Shown piece by piece: positions 25,647 through 34,634 of a stretch of DNA of 35,846 nt. The position numbers were made by a program, and so were the translations under genes. Source of the stretch: Methylococcaceae bacterium (GTDB taxonomy: Bacteria > Pseudomonadota > Gammaproteobacteria > Methylococcales > Methylomonadaceae); the NCBI GenBank assembly GCA_947505105.1, contig CANNKG010000036.1, forward strand, positions 1 through 35,846, read 5' to 3'. Below the pieces are notes generated by a model that saw only the letters and a list, made by a program, of their open reading frames with translations, had not been told where the DNA came from and did not search any database. Numbering within the stretch: position 1 is the stretch's first letter; each line of letters starts with the position of its first letter.

Positions 25647-25733
25647 AATGTTTACACGCCAAAACTGGAGGTCAGAAATGATAAATATCCAGATTCATTG
25701 CTAAGTGAAGCTGAAAATTACGGGTGCTTAAGT

Positions 25734-26312
25734 TTATGGAATACGTAAATGTTGGCCCGGAGAAATATGATCAGGGTTGCTTAAAATATCACGATTCGTA
25801 TTAAAAATTTGTTGCCATTGATTGCCATCGTTGTAGAACTGTTTAGCAATTTTAGAAAGTGTATCACCACTGACTACGGTGTAGGTTCGAACGGATGAAG
25901 CCGCCGAAGATACCGATGAAGCTGCCGACGCTGCGCCTGTATTGACAGGAGTTGCGGTAGTGTTTGGTGCTTGTTGTTCCTCGTGGTCATTATTGCCAAA
26001 ATAAGACGCCGCGGCTTTCGCTGCTACTACGGCTCCTACACCCCCAAGAAGTACTTTGCCCCAGGTTGCAAGATCACTTGATTCAGGCGCCTTGCCGTCT
26101 GGTGTCAATTTATCGACTATCGAGGGTAAAATTTGCGAAAGCACTGATGCACCTTGAGACTCAGGAATACCAGCCTCTTGAGCAAGAGTAGCAATCTGGT
26201 CTTTGCCCAATATACTCGTCAGTTGATCGGGGGATATGCTTTTGTTTTCTCCTGTGCCAACCCAGGACGCGGCAAGATCGCCCAAGCCTGATTGTTGGAA
26301 TTTATTAACTAA
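25734..26312 (-). pseudogene. 3' part of a DUF937 (YidB-like)-LysM gene, cut off by the insertion sequence
   Basis: This fragment codes for about 192 residues: the conserved YidB/DUF937 segment LVNKFQQSGLGDLAASWVGTG, SPDQLTSILGKDQIATLAQEAG and a LPSIVDKLTPDG block, then a Gly/Ala-rich hydrophobic stretch, an Ala/Ser linker and a C-terminal LysM domain (YTVVSGDTLSKIAKQFY ... ISPGQHLRIP). A GTG at 26402 inside the insertion sequence would keep the frame open, but the first 30 residues are IS-derived. The original start is at 27774 on the other side of the element. Joined across the insertion with one copy of the TTA, the reading frame is perfect and gives 236 residues. Confidence 0.85.
26310..26312. 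repeat. Target-site duplication TAA (left copy)
   Basis: TAA directly before the left inverted repeat is repeated at 27640-27642 directly after the right one. Removing the element and one TAA restores the DUF937 frame. Confidence 0.75.
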
Positions 26313-27639
26313 GGAACGAGCACGAAATAAATTGAGCAAGTAGTCGGTGCAATGCGGTAAAGTTAACAAACTAAAACATTGCCTAAAAATTGACAATTGC
26401 ACCTCTCTTACTCAGCAGAAATTGAAAAACAAATGCAAAAAGTGTTCGATCGTTTATCTGAAAAAGATAAGCGTGTGTATGCGGGGATTGAAGCATTAAA
26501 ATTTCCTTATGGCGGCATCAGCTATATTGCTCAACTGTTTTCCTGTTCTCGCAATACCATTCAGCGAGGGATAAATGATCTGAATGAGACGGTCACTATC
26601 CTCAAAAAACGGGATAGAAAAGCGGGCGGCGGTCGAAAACAAGTTATTAAAAAACAAACGGATATTAATGACGTGTTTCTGTCTATTTTAAAAGAGCATA
26701 CGGCAGGCGACCCAATGGATGAAACTAAAAAATGGACTAATTTGACCTGTGCCAAAATTGGTTCTTTATTGGCTGTAGAGGACTTTAAAGTCAGTCGCAA
26801 TATTGTCAGAAAATTATTAAAAAAGAATGATTATGTGAAGCGTAAGGCCTTGAAAAAGAAAGCGGCTGGCGGGCATGTGAATCGTAACGCCCAGTTTGAG
26901 AATATCGCTAAATTGAGAGCTTTATTTATGACTGCGGGCAATCCTGTCATCAGCATGGACTCCAAGAAAAAGGAGCTGATAGGTAATCTGTATCGCGATG
27001 GCAAGGTCTATACCACTAAAACCGTTGAAGTTTATGATCATGATTTTCCCTCATTAGCCGAAGGAGTTGGCGTGCCGCATACGCTTTATGACATAGCCCG
27101 CAACGAAGCCTATGTCAACATTGGGACGAGTCGTGACACCAGCGAGTTTTCCTGTGATTCGATTCGCCACTGGTGGAACACCTATGGCAGCCTTTACTAT
27201 CCTCTGGCAACATCCATTTTATTGCTGACGGATGGCGGCGGCAGTAACTCCTCCAGACACTATATTTTCAAGCAGGATTTGCAGGCTTTGGCGAATGAAA
27301 TAGGCATTAAAATACGGATAGCGCATTATCCGCCGTATACATCTAAATGGAATCCTATTGAGCATCGAGTATTCCCTCATATTACTCGTGAATTATCCGG
27401 CATGATTTTAACCAGCCATCAATTTATGAAAGAGTTAATAGAGAAGACCACAACAAAAGCAGGATTAAAAGTCTTTGCCTGTATTTTTAACAAGGTTTAT
27501 GAAACGGGCAGAAAAGTTGCAGAGGGATTTAAAGAATCGATGCGAATTGTATTTGATGAGTATCTGGGGCAATGGAATTATACTGCCATTCCTGAAGCGT
27601 CAATTTTATAAGTTGCTCAAGTTATTTCGTGCTCGTTCC
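26313..27639 (+). mobile_element. ISAzo13-family insertion sequence, apparently complete
   Basis: The element is 1327 bp with 27-bp terminal inverted repeats: 26313-26339, beginning GGAACGAGCACGAAATAA, and its complement 27613-27639, with one mismatch. A single transposase ORF spans most of it. It is flanked by a 3-bp TAA duplication and interrupts a DUF937-LysM gene, which makes both boundaries unambiguous to within the duplicated bases. Confidence 0.9.
26397..27611 (+). CDS. ISAzo13-family transposase
   Basis: The 404-residue enzyme has an N-terminal helix-turn-helix (about 36-60, YGGISYIAQLFSCSRNTIQRGI). Its DDE domain is of the ISAzo13 (PF07592) type: D188 in SMDSKKKELIGN, D279 in LLLTDGGGSNSSRH and E322 in SKWNPIEHR. 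The family's HDFPSLAEGVGVPHTLYD and TTTKAGLKV blocks are also present. The frame starts with TTG at 26397; an ATG at 26433 is the alternative. No frameshift or stop is seen, so the enzyme is probably active. Confidence 0.93.
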   Translation: MHLSYSAEIEKQMQKVFDRLSEKDKRVYAGIEALKFPYGGISYIAQLFSCSRNTIQRGINDLNETVTILKKRDRKAGGGRKQVIKKQTDINDVFLSILKEHTAGDPMDETKKWTNLTCAKIGSLLAVEDFKVSRNIVRKLLKKNDYVKRKALKKKAAGGHVNRNAQFENIAKLRALFMTAGNPVISMDSKKKELIGNLYRDGKVYTTKTVEVYDHDFPSLAEGVGVPHTLYDIARNEAYVNIGTSRDTSEFSCDSIRHWWNTYGSLYYPLATSILLLTDGGGSNSSRHYIFKQDLQALANEIGIKIRIAHYPPYTSKWNPIEHRVFPHITRELSGMILTSHQFMKELIEKTTTKAGLKVFACIFNKVYETGRKVAEGFKESMRIVFDEYLGQWNYTAIPEASIL

Positions 27640-27774
27640 TAAGCCATCTACCCCGCCCATTGTTTGCAAAATTGTCAGCGCGCCATTCAATAAATTCTGG
27701 CTTTGGATTTCAGTTTCCCCTGAAGTATTTGTTGTTCCAATGGCGGATTTGAGTATTTCTGTGAAAAGGCTCAT
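27640..27774 (-). pseudogene. 5' part of the interrupted DUF937 (YidB-like)-LysM gene
   Basis: The ATG at 27774 has GGAG 7 nt upstream. The fragment codes for 45 residues beginning MSLFTEILKSAIG and ending LQTMGGVDGL, where the insertion sequence begins. It continues in frame with LVNKFQQSGLGD on the other side. In its present state, translation runs into the element and stops after six more residues. The gene lies 46 bp downstream of the DUF3597 gene start-to-stop unit on the same strand, so the two were probably cotranscribed. Confidence 0.85.
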
Positions 27775-27820
27775 AGACTATCTCCAAATGAAATTCACAT
27801 TGATAAAAAACGTAAGATAC

Positions 27821-28201
27821 TTAGTTCAATAATTCTGGCGGGATATTACCACCGTTCTGGGCAAGTTTTTGCAATACGGTCTTATGCAGCCATATATTCA
27901 TTTGGGCGGATTCACCCATTGCCTGAGCTGGACAACCTAGTTCTGTTGCTAGTTCTTTGCGTGCAGTTAAACTGCTGTCAAGTCCAAGCAATTTTAACAA
28001 ATCGACAATCGAAACTTTCCAGTTAAGTGTTTCTGCGTTGGAAGCTGCTAGGCTCTCCAGTTTAGTAACGACATCGACCTCGGTAATTGCAGCGGCAGAA
28101 GTTGAAGCAGGATCGGGAGCAGATTGGCTAACACTAGGCGTTTCCGCTGCGGCAGCACTAGGGATGCCCAGTTTTTCAAGAATGGAATTAAACAGACTCA
28201 T
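27821..28201 (-). CDS. DUF3597 domain protein
   Basis: This 126-residue protein starts MSLFNSILEKLGIP and has an Ala/Ser/Pro linker. The DUF3597 core follows: KLESLAASNAETLNWKVSIVDLLKLLGLDSSLTARKELATELG, then AMNIWLHKTVLQKLAQNGG in the form QMNIWLHKTV. It is probably cytoplasmic; the function is unknown, and the helical fold resembles peptidoglycan- or stress-associated small proteins. The start has AAGGA 6 nt upstream. It is the first gene before the interrupted DUF937-LysM gene. Confidence 0.9.
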   Translation of the reverse strand: MSLFNSILEKLGIPSAAAAETPSVSQSAPDPASTSAAAITEVDVVTKLESLAASNAETLNWKVSIVDLLKLLGLDSSLTARKELATELGCPAQAMGESAQMNIWLHKTVLQKLAQNGGNIPPELLN

Positions 28202-28505
28202 GATTGGTCCTTAAAGGTATATGGAGTGGTAGTAGTAATTTTGCATGGTGGAAGTAAACAATTCAACTCATACAGAAATTGTGAGTATTTACCGTTAGTC
28301 ATTATGTATATGACATTTTGACTAAACAGAAGCCTAACATATTTCAAAATGCGCACACAAACCTTTTCGGCGATTTAGGAATGAAAATAAAATAACTTAA
28401 ACAATCAATATTTTTGAGGAACAGCACGATAATTGTACTTGGGCAAAATCAGATTTTGCGACATACAAGATTGCATCGACAATCTTCTTTTTAGAGGTAT
28501 TCACC
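28202..28505. other. Divergent intergenic region with two hairpins in front of the lipoprotein gene
   Basis: This AT-rich 304-bp region holds the 5' regions of the DUF3597 gene (minus) and the lipoprotein gene (plus). Two strong hairpins near its right end are listed separately. No convincing promoter hexamers were found. Confidence 0.5.
28443..28492 (+). promoter_or_regulatory. Tandem hairpins ending in a T run: possible attenuator
   Basis: The first hairpin, GCAAAATC/GATTTTGC (28443-28450, 28452-28459), is an almost uninterrupted palindrome. The second, AAGATTG/CAATCTT (28467-28473, 28480-28486, loop CATCGA), is followed by CTTTTT (28487-28492). The T run ends immediately before the GAGG binding site of the gene at 28506, so a terminator-like structure sits inside its leader. 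Confidence 0.45.
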
Positions 28506-29234
28506 ATGAGTTTAACAAAAATTACTAGAATCAAATATACAGGTCTCTTTCTCTTGTTGATGGGTTGTCTGATGGCTTGTTCGACATTGCCTAACCAGGT
28601 CGAGCCGGATATTAAATCTGAGCCATTGCCGATAATTTCATCAGTGAATGGTTGGCGAACAGTCCGTTTTCAGATTCGCTGGCAACTCGATCAAGAACCC
28701 GAATGGTATATTGATACCATGCTGGCGGGTGAAATTATTGCGCCGGTTTTAGCAAGTAATGCCGGTAAACAGCTTAGGTTTTGGCGAGTCCATCGTCGGG
28801 CAAAGCATGATCCAACGGGGCATGCGTTTAGTTTTATTTTTTATACCCATAACAAAAATGCCAGCGATATTTACAACGCCATTAGCGGTAATCCTACCCT
28901 TGCTCAGTGGCAACGTGAAGGTAGAATCGCCAATATCCAATATGACGATTTAACGCATAATCAGCAACCAAATATCGAAGATACGAGTGATAAGAGTTGG
29001 CCATTGGAGATTCAAAAAACTTGGCCAAGTTTTATGATGGGATCGAGTCGTATGTGGTTGGACTTAATTGCGGAAATTAAAGTGATCAATCCGCAAAAAA
29101 AAGATAGCCTGGAGCACTATTATCAGGAAATCCAACAACAAATCACCTTGTTGTGGCAGGAAAATGGCCAACATGCCTGGCTACATCATTTAAACGCCTT
29201 ATATGGATACAGTCCTCTGGCAATCCATTTTTGA
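28506..29234 (+). CDS. Lipoprotein of unknown function
   Basis: This 242-residue protein has an unambiguous lipoprotein signal (IKYTGLFLLLMGCLMAC, Cys near 25). The mature part is mixed alpha/beta with many Trp residues (NGWRTVRFQIRWQLDQEPEWYID; RMWLDLIAEIKV) and no recognised domain. The ATG has GAGG 8 nt upstream. It converges on hemY with a 23-bp gap. It may be an outer-membrane-anchored conserved lipoprotein; I do not recognise the family. Confidence 0.75.
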   Translation: MSLTKITRIKYTGLFLLLMGCLMACSTLPNQVEPDIKSEPLPIISSVNGWRTVRFQIRWQLDQEPEWYIDTMLAGEIIAPVLASNAGKQLRFWRVHRRAKHDPTGHAFSFIFYTHNKNASDIYNAISGNPTLAQWQREGRIANIQYDDLTHNQQPNIEDTSDKSWPLEIQKTWPSFMMGSSRMWLDLIAEIKVINPQKKDSLEHYYQEIQQQITLLWQENGQHAWLHHLNALYGYSPLAIHF

Positions 29235-29257
29235 TCATCAGTTTATTTGTCAAAGCG

Positions 29258-30490
29258 TTAATCGGCGATTTGACCAACGTGCTGTGCAATTTGACGTGAG
29301 GCCAGATCTAATGCCGATTGATAGCAATCTACTGCCTGATCTTTATTTTGCTGGCGATAGTGAACGTCACCTAACAATTGATAGGCTTGGACCGTTGGTT
29401 CTTCGGAGATGCTTTTGGCAAGATACTGCTCGGCTTGCAAAAATTCGCCTTTTTTATAATACAAACGTCCAAGGATGCAGTGCAATAAAGGATCATGAGG
29501 ATGGGCGGGCAGCCAGCGTTCGGCAATGGTTAATTGCTGATTAATATTTTCGGAGTCCACCAGCCCAAAGAGTGCTAATAAGGTGGGATTCCATTTTGCA
29601 CTTAAAGCTTGAATTAATTCGGCTTCAATCTGTGGCGCGGCTTTGGCGTCAATCATTGCGGCAAAATAGATGGCCGCAATGCCGGGCATGCTCTTGATGT
29701 GCTGAGGTATCGAATCCCACAAGGTTTGAATTTGTTCGCTATTACCGGAGGCGGCAACTTCTTTCAGTTGCATGCTTAGCACTTCGGTTTCGAGTAATTT
29801 GATATCCGCTTCCATTAATATTTTTTGCTCATTTAGAACCGGCAATAATTTGCGCAGCCCCTCCCAGTCACCAGCTTTCTTGTAGGCCTGATGCAAGAGT
29901 TTCAGGACACTGGCATGGGTTGGATTAATCGAATGCAAACGGGTTAAGGTTTCCAAGGCTCGATCAAATTGATTTTCAGCGAGATTCAATTCTGCTTCGG
30001 TCAAACCGACCACTATGTCTGAGCCAGGTGCCTGACGGGTCGCCTGACGTAGATATTCATCCCGTTTTGCTAAGGCGCCTCGTGACTGTGCGGCTCTGGC
30101 TGCGGTCAGATAGTGAAGTAAAGGGGCGCCGCTTTGCGAGGCATGTTTAATCAGGATATTTTCGGCTTTTTCCCAATTACCTTCAGCAGCATCAACTAAG
30201 CCTGCGATTAATGCTTGTTGAGAGCGATTAAAGTTAATGTTTTTCCGTTTTGCTTTAAGCCGGGCGGGAGAATTTAAGGTCCAGCCAAGCACTCTTACGA
30301 TGCCATAAGCCGCGACAAAGCTGATGGCGAGCACAATGACAAAGAAAACCACCGAGGTTTCGATTGACCAGCCATTGATGCCGATTAAGACAAATCCGGG
30401 ATCGTCTAGTTGTCCTAACCATCGATAGCACCAGAACATTAAGAGTCCAACAACTAGTGGGATGCTCAGCATCAATAAAATCTTCTTCAT
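29258..30490 (-). CDS. hemY: HemY, TPR membrane protein of the heme operon
   Basis: The 410-residue protein has two N-terminal membrane helices (about 4-24 and 46-70) and the HemY_N signature region around LNSPARLKAKRKNINFNRSQQALIAGLVDAAEGNWEKAE. TPR-like helical repeats continue to the C-terminus (LHCILGRLYYKKGEFLQAEQYL, QLLGDVHYRQQNKDQAVDCYQSAL). In gammaproteobacteria this HemY is not the protoporphyrinogen oxidase of Gram-positives. It is linked to the heme pathway by operon position, and its role is unclear. It lies 11 bp after hemX. Confidence 0.93.
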   Translation of the reverse strand: MKKILLMLSIPLVVGLLMFWCYRWLGQLDDPGFVLIGINGWSIETSVVFFVIVLAISFVAAYGIVRVLGWTLNSPARLKAKRKNINFNRSQQALIAGLVDAAEGNWEKAENILIKHASQSGAPLLHYLTAARAAQSRGALAKRDEYLRQATRQAPGSDIVVGLTEAELNLAENQFDRALETLTRLHSINPTHASVLKLLHQAYKKAGDWEGLRKLLPVLNEQKILMEADIKLLETEVLSMQLKEVAASGNSEQIQTLWDSIPQHIKSMPGIAAIYFAAMIDAKAAPQIEAELIQALSAKWNPTLLALFGLVDSENINQQLTIAERWLPAHPHDPLLHCILGRLYYKKGEFLQAEQYLAKSISEEPTVQAYQLLGDVHYRQQNKDQAVDCYQSALDLASRQIAQHVGQIAD

Positions 30491-30501
30491 TATGCTATCT
30501 C

Positions 30502-31845
30502 TTATTGTTTGACGGGATTCGAGGTGTCTTTAGGTGTGGTCTCCAGCGGTACCGGAATCGTTTGCGGTTCTGGTACCATTTCAGCTTTTGGTTCAGATTT
30601 TATTTCGGGCGCAGTTGCTGAGGCTGGGGCGGGCGTTTGTGTTTGGGCCGCGCCTGTTTTTTTATCGGGCTCTATAGGTAAAATTGGCAAGGTCTTATCA
30701 GTATCTTTGCGCGACTTGGTAATATTTTTCAACAGTTTAAGAGATTCGCTGATTACAGGAAGTTGGCTGCGAATTTTAATGCTTTGTAATTCATCCAGTG
30801 CTTTCAGGAAATCCTTGCCTTGAGCATTCATGGTAAAGTTTTCGTTGAGCCATTGTTTCGCGTCATCAATACTGGAGTTATACAGCGCTTCATTTTGTTG
30901 CAACAGGGCCATTTTAATTAACTCTAATCTGATTTTGAGTTGTTGGAGGATGAATTGCACCTCTTCGTGGCCAATAATACCTTCTATAGGTTTGGATGAA
31001 TGCCTGATTGAAACGTAGCCTTTCATATTTTGAAGGGTTTGATCTACCCAGTCATGCTCGTGCTCGTGATCATGAGTATGTTCGGATGCTTTGGCAGGGG
31101 CGTTTTCACTGGTATCAGTTTGAGCTTCGTGTTTACCCACATAAGGTAAAAACAAGGTGAGTTGGTTTACCGTTTGTTGCAAGGCATTAATTTTTGAGTA
31201 CATGCCCACCATATCGAGGGGTTTGATATTATCTAAAGCCTCGATTTCCTTGACGATTTGATCTCTCACTTTAAAGAGCGCCACATCGTCACTGTCACGG
31301 AGTCTTGAATCTGCCGATTCCAGGGCTTGTTTAGCCGCTACAGTATCGCCGATCAAGTGAAGGCGCTCATTGGCAATACCCAATAGATATTCGGCATCGG
31401 CGATCAGCCAATCACTGCGGGTTTTCCCCAGTAAACGTTGAATCTGGTCGATAGAGTTTTTTAATTCTGTGCGGGTGAGTTCCAGTTTTTCAGAGTAAAG
31501 TTTGGAAAAATCATCTAAGGCCTGATTGAAATGCTGATCTTTGCCACTCGAATCTTGTTGAACATTGGCGAGTTGAGACTGGATTGCGGCAATTTGGGTC
31601 TGGTAGCCACTGATTTGCTCAGTCAACTCCATGACCTGTTGATCTTTTTTGTTGAGTTCGTTGGCAAGTTTAAGCGCAAGTTCTTGTTGATGCCCTCTAT
31701 GCTGTAAGTCGAGATAAAAAATAATACCGCCATAGCCCAGTAAGATAAAGATAGCCACAAGACTAAGCCATAAGCCCTTGCGCGAGCTGCGGCGTTGATT
31801 TGACTGTGCTTCGTTGTCCGGTTGTTCTTTGCTCAATTCAGCCAC
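30502..31845 (-). CDS. hemX: HemX, membrane-anchored coiled-coil protein of the heme operon
   Basis: The protein has about 447 residues: a charged N-terminus, one membrane helix (about 25-45), a coiled coil (about 55-140) and the HemX domain (DWLIADAEYLLGIANERLHL). It ends in a Pro/Ala/Thr-rich tail. Although often named uroporphyrinogen III methyltransferase, it has no SAM-binding motif that I can see. Two GTG starts are possible: 31857, which overlaps hemD by 11 bp, and 31845, which has GGAG 6 nt upstream and begins just after the hemD stop. I prefer 31845. A His-rich insertion (HTHDHEHEHD, about residue 260 of the longer form) is unusual. Confidence 0.9.
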   Translation of the reverse strand: MAELSKEQPDNEAQSNQRRSSRKGLWLSLVAIFILLGYGGIIFYLDLQHRGHQQELALKLANELNKKDQQVMELTEQISGYQTQIAAIQSQLANVQQDSSGKDQHFNQALDDFSKLYSEKLELTRTELKNSIDQIQRLLGKTRSDWLIADAEYLLGIANERLHLIGDTVAAKQALESADSRLRDSDDVALFKVRDQIVKEIEALDNIKPLDMVGMYSKINALQQTVNQLTLFLPYVGKHEAQTDTSENAPAKASEHTHDHEHEHDWVDQTLQNMKGYVSIRHSSKPIEGIIGHEEVQFILQQLKIRLELIKMALLQQNEALYNSSIDDAKQWLNENFTMNAQGKDFLKALDELQSIKIRSQLPVISESLKLLKNITKSRKDTDKTLPILPIEPDKKTGAAQTQTPAPASATAPEIKSEPKAEMVPEPQTIPVPLETTPKDTSNPVKQ

Positions 31846-31846
31846 A

Positions 31847-32611
31847 TTATTCTCCACTTACTAAACGTATTATTTTTTTTACAACTGCCGAGTCACTAGG
31901 ACCGTCACTAAGCGCAATATGCTTAAATCCCAACGATTTGGCTTGTTGAAGCAGTCTTTCGCTGATGACAATCAAGGGGATTTCTAAGACACGACTCCGA
32001 AGTTGTTCGGTATTTAACTTTTGCGCAAGACTGGTCAGAATCTCACCGCTGCTAATGGTAATATAATCTACGTTGTTATTTTCAATTAATTTTCTTAACG
32101 CGTCGGGCTGAAGATCTGCGGAAATTCTTTGGTAAACTTCCAGATACTCAACATTGGCGCCTCGAGCGCGAAACGTTTCCGCTAACAGTTCTCGTCCTCC
32201 CTGACCCCTAATACAAACGATTCGCTGTCCTTTGAGATCTTGAAACTCTGGCAGGGCTAACAACGCTTCGCTGTTAAAGCCTTGGCTTGGGGTGGCGTTG
32301 ACTTTACAGCCATGAGTAGCTAATGCGTTTGCGGTGGATTGACCAATAGCGGCGAGTCGAGTTGTTTGGCACAGTTTTTCAAGTTTTGTGCCGAGCGCTT
32401 TAAATGCGTAGTTTACGGCGTTTACGCTGATAAAAATAAGCCAATCCGCTTTAGCGGAGGCCGACTCCAGGTGACCGATGTGTTCATTAGTCAGTATCAA
32501 GGGTTTAATCTCTATTAACGGTAGCAAAATGGTTTGAATACTTTGTTGCTGGAGCAACTTGCATAATGCCTCGGCCTGTTGCTTGGGTCGGGTCACAATT
32601 ACCGTGGTCAC
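31847..32611 (-). CDS. hemD: Uroporphyrinogen-III synthase
   Basis: The 254-residue protein starts [18 protein letters not shown] after a GTG-encoded Met and has the two-domain HemD pattern: [77 protein letters not shown] and [12 protein letters not shown]. It closes hydroxymethylbilane into uroporphyrinogen III. The GTG start at 32611 overlaps the hemC stop (GTGA, 4 bp), typical of tight translational coupling. Confidence 0.95.
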   Translation of the reverse strand: MTTVIVTRPKQQAEALCKLLQQQSIQTILLPLIEIKPLILTNEHIGHLESASAKADWLIFISVNAVNYAFKALGTKLEKLCQTTRLAAIGQSTANALATHGCKVNATPSQGFNSEALLALPEFQDLKGQRIVCIRGQGGRELLAETFRARGANVEYLEVYQRISADLQPDALRKLIENNNVDYITISSGEILTSLAQKLNTEQLRSRVLEIPLIVISERLLQQAKSLGFKHIALSDGPSDSAVVKKIIRLVSGE

Positions 32612-33534
32612 TGGTGTAACTCGTCAAGGATGGATGCTGCACCTTGTGCTAACAGTTGTTCGGCAATGACTAAGCCAATCGCTTCGGCGCGATCCGGCGT
32701 GTCACTTGCCTCGGCTCGAAATAGTTGACGCCCATCGGGTCGACCGATTAGGCCGCGCATGAAAATTTGACCATTGTGTAACTGAGCAAAACCTGCAATG
32801 GGTACCTGACAGCCGCCGTTTAATCGGCTATTCATGGCGCGTTCGGCTAAGACGCAGACACCCGTTTCCGGATCATGCAAGGTGGCAACCAGTGCATTGA
32901 TTTCCGAGTCATTGGTGCGGCATTCAATGCCGATTGCACCCTGTCCAATGGCCGGTAGGCTGATTTCTGGAGGTAATTGTTGGGTGATTCGGTCTGCCAA
33001 TCCTAAGCGTTTTAGCCCCGCAGAAGCCAAAATAATCGCGTCATATTCACCATGGTCGAGTTTACTTAAGCGAGTATTGACGTTGCCGCGCAAGGCAATA
33101 ATTTCAGCATTGGGCAGTTGCGCTTTGATTTGGCATTCGCGTCTGAGACTGGAGGTGCCGATCCGCGCATTAGCGGGCAAATCATGTAAAGATTGGTATT
33201 TTCTGGAAACAAATGCATCGGTTGGGTCTTCCCTGCGCAGAATAGCTGCTAAATGCAGACCCTCCGGAAATTCAACCGGTACATCTTTCATCGAATGCAC
33301 CGCGATATCTGCTTTGCCTTCAAGCATGCCTTGCTCAAGTTCTTTTACGAATAAGCCTTTGCCACCGACTTTGGCCAGAGGTGCATCGAGAATTTTATCG
33401 CCGCGCGTTACCATTTTAATGAGTTCAATCGTTAAGTCCGGAAATTGTTGTTGCAGTGCACTAGCAACATATTCGGCTTGCCATAATGCCAAGGGACTTT
33501 GTCGAGTCGCAATTCGAATTATTTTTCTAGCCAA
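32608..33534 (-). CDS. hemC: Porphobilinogen deaminase (hydroxymethylbilane synthase)
   Basis: The product has [60 protein letters not shown] and the cofactor-binding NGGCQVP motif. There is no ATG between the upstream in-frame TAG (33549-33547) and the conserved N-terminus; only TTG codons at 33546, 33540 and 33534 are available. I choose 33534, preceded by GAGG at 6 nt, which gives [12 protein letters not shown], 308 residues, and the dipyrromethane-linked Cys at 242, the same number as in E. coli. It starts the hemCDXY operon for tetrapyrrole synthesis. Confidence 0.95.
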   Translation of the reverse strand: MARKIIRIATRQSPLALWQAEYVASALQQQFPDLTIELIKMVTRGDKILDAPLAKVGGKGLFVKELEQGMLEGKADIAVHSMKDVPVEFPEGLHLAAILRREDPTDAFVSRKYQSLHDLPANARIGTSSLRRECQIKAQLPNAEIIALRGNVNTRLSKLDHGEYDAIILASAGLKRLGLADRITQQLPPEISLPAIGQGAIGIECRTNDSEINALVATLHDPETGVCVLAERAMNSRLNGGCQVPIAGFAQLHNGQIFMRGLIGRPDGRQLFRAEASDTPDRAEAIGLVIAEQLLAQGAASILDELHQ

Positions 33535-33565
33535 AACCAACCTCAACTAAATACGCAAAAGCGCT

Positions 33566-33571
33566 ATTGTA
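33566..33571 (-). promoter_or_regulatory. Candidate -10 box of hemCDXY
   Basis: On the minus strand, TACAAT lies about 30 nt upstream of the chosen TTG start of hemC. The -35 position (17-bp spacing) shows only a poor match. Confidence 0.35.
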
Positions 33572-33642
33572 CCTTTTTTAAGCCGATAATTAAGCGTGAC
33601 GGGCTGAATTTTTGATAAGCGTTAATTTTTGTTATCGATTAA

Positions 33643-33658
33643 CTGAGGTTAATCTCAG
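33643..33658. repeat. Short inverted repeat between the DUF502 and hemC genes
   Basis: CTGAG (33643-33647) and CTCAG (33654-33658) flank GTTAAT. Further CTGAG/CTCAG copies follow up to about 33690. Possibly a terminator stem for the DUF502 gene or an operator; weak. Confidence 0.25.
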
Positions 33659-33756
33659 CCCAAATCTTGAGAAAGTTCTGAGCTGAGTTTTGTGGGTAGT
33701 TGATAGCTTAAAGCTTGAGTTAACAAACGCCTAAAAGATGATTAATACCAGCGAGA

Positions 33757-34347
33757 TTATTTTGGTAGATTCTGGATTTCTTCGATACGATTAAAATCAA
33801 CGCCGACACTGACGATAAAGCTTGTAGCGTCTTCTATGTCCATTGATGATTTGATAATTTTTGATTCGTGAACGATCACAGTGAAGCCCGAAGTTGGATT
33901 GGGTGATGTCGGAATAAATAACACGTACATCCCCTTGTTTTTATTGGTGACGTAAGCAGGTACCCAGATATCTTCTTTAGGGTATTCAACGTAGACCACT
34001 TCGCGCATCGATTGTGGGCTGTGACCCGAAAACATGTTGACAATTTTTTTGGTGACTCGGTAGATTGTATTCAAGAGTGGTAGGCGTTCGATGACGACAT
34101 CAATAATTGCAACGATTGATGACCGTCCCATACTGATGCGATGACCAATATAGGTAAACATAATAAAGCTGAACGTAAGTAGCACGACGGTTAGAAATAC
34201 GCTATCCGAATACCCATAGACCGATGCATACATGTCAAGCATCATTGATTTGGCGAATAAGACGATTTGGACAATGACAAAAATGGGGATGAAGGCCAAT
34301 ACCCCAATTAAAAACAAATTAAAGATCCTTTTTAGTGAAATGTTCAT
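33757..34347 (-). CDS. DUF502 membrane protein
   Basis: This 196-residue protein has two membrane helices (about 9-31 and 47-70). The DUF502 domain follows: ERLPLLNTIYRVTKKIVNMFSG, VVYVEYPKEDIWVPAYVT and LFIPTSPNPTSGFTVIVHESKI (split across the strand). The function is unknown; related proteins sit in the inner membrane. The ATG has AGGAGG 5 nt upstream, an excellent binding site. The gene is transcribed alone, upstream of hemC on the same strand with a 210-bp gap. Confidence 0.92.
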   Translation of the reverse strand: MNISLKRIFNLFLIGVLAFIPIFVIVQIVLFAKSMMLDMYASVYGYSDSVFLTVVLLTFSFIMFTYIGHRISMGRSSIVAIIDVVIERLPLLNTIYRVTKKIVNMFSGHSPQSMREVVYVEYPKEDIWVPAYVTNKNKGMYVLFIPTSPNPTSGFTVIVHESKIIKSSMDIEDATSFIVSVGVDFNRIEEIQNLPK

Positions 34348-34399
34348 TTAACCCTCCTAACGATTTATAGTTATTGTAATGATGAAGCTGGTGGGATCT

Positions 34400-34419
34400 A
34401 TTCGAATGGTAATTCGAAT
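34400..34419. promoter_or_regulatory. Tandem palindromes upstream of the DUF502 gene
   Basis: Two identical ATTCGAAT palindromes (34400-34407 and 34412-34419) separated by GGTA lie 53 bp before the DUF502 start. The spacing, 12 bp from start to start, is near one helical turn and could suit a dimeric regulator. Confidence 0.35.
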
Positions 34420-34634
34420 TTATAACTGAAATCGTCACCAATGTGTTTGGTTGAAGATTGTGCCGATACAGTCCTGATTATTTTATCCTTTATTGAGTAA
34501 TATTTTGGATTTTATACCGATTATGATCAGGTAGTGAATCTTGCAAGCAAATAAAATATTGATTGCACGGAATTTTTCTGATTAGGCTTTAGATTTTAAA
34601 AAAAAACAAATATCACTTTTTTTCGAAAAAAAAA

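Noticed and set aside
29203-29544. 113-residue plus-strand ORF within hemY
   Set aside because: It is antisense to conserved TPR repeats of hemY.
32834-33550. 238-residue plus-strand ORF opposite hemC
   Set aside because: hemC on the minus strand contains all family motifs; the long opposite frame is a codon-bias shadow.
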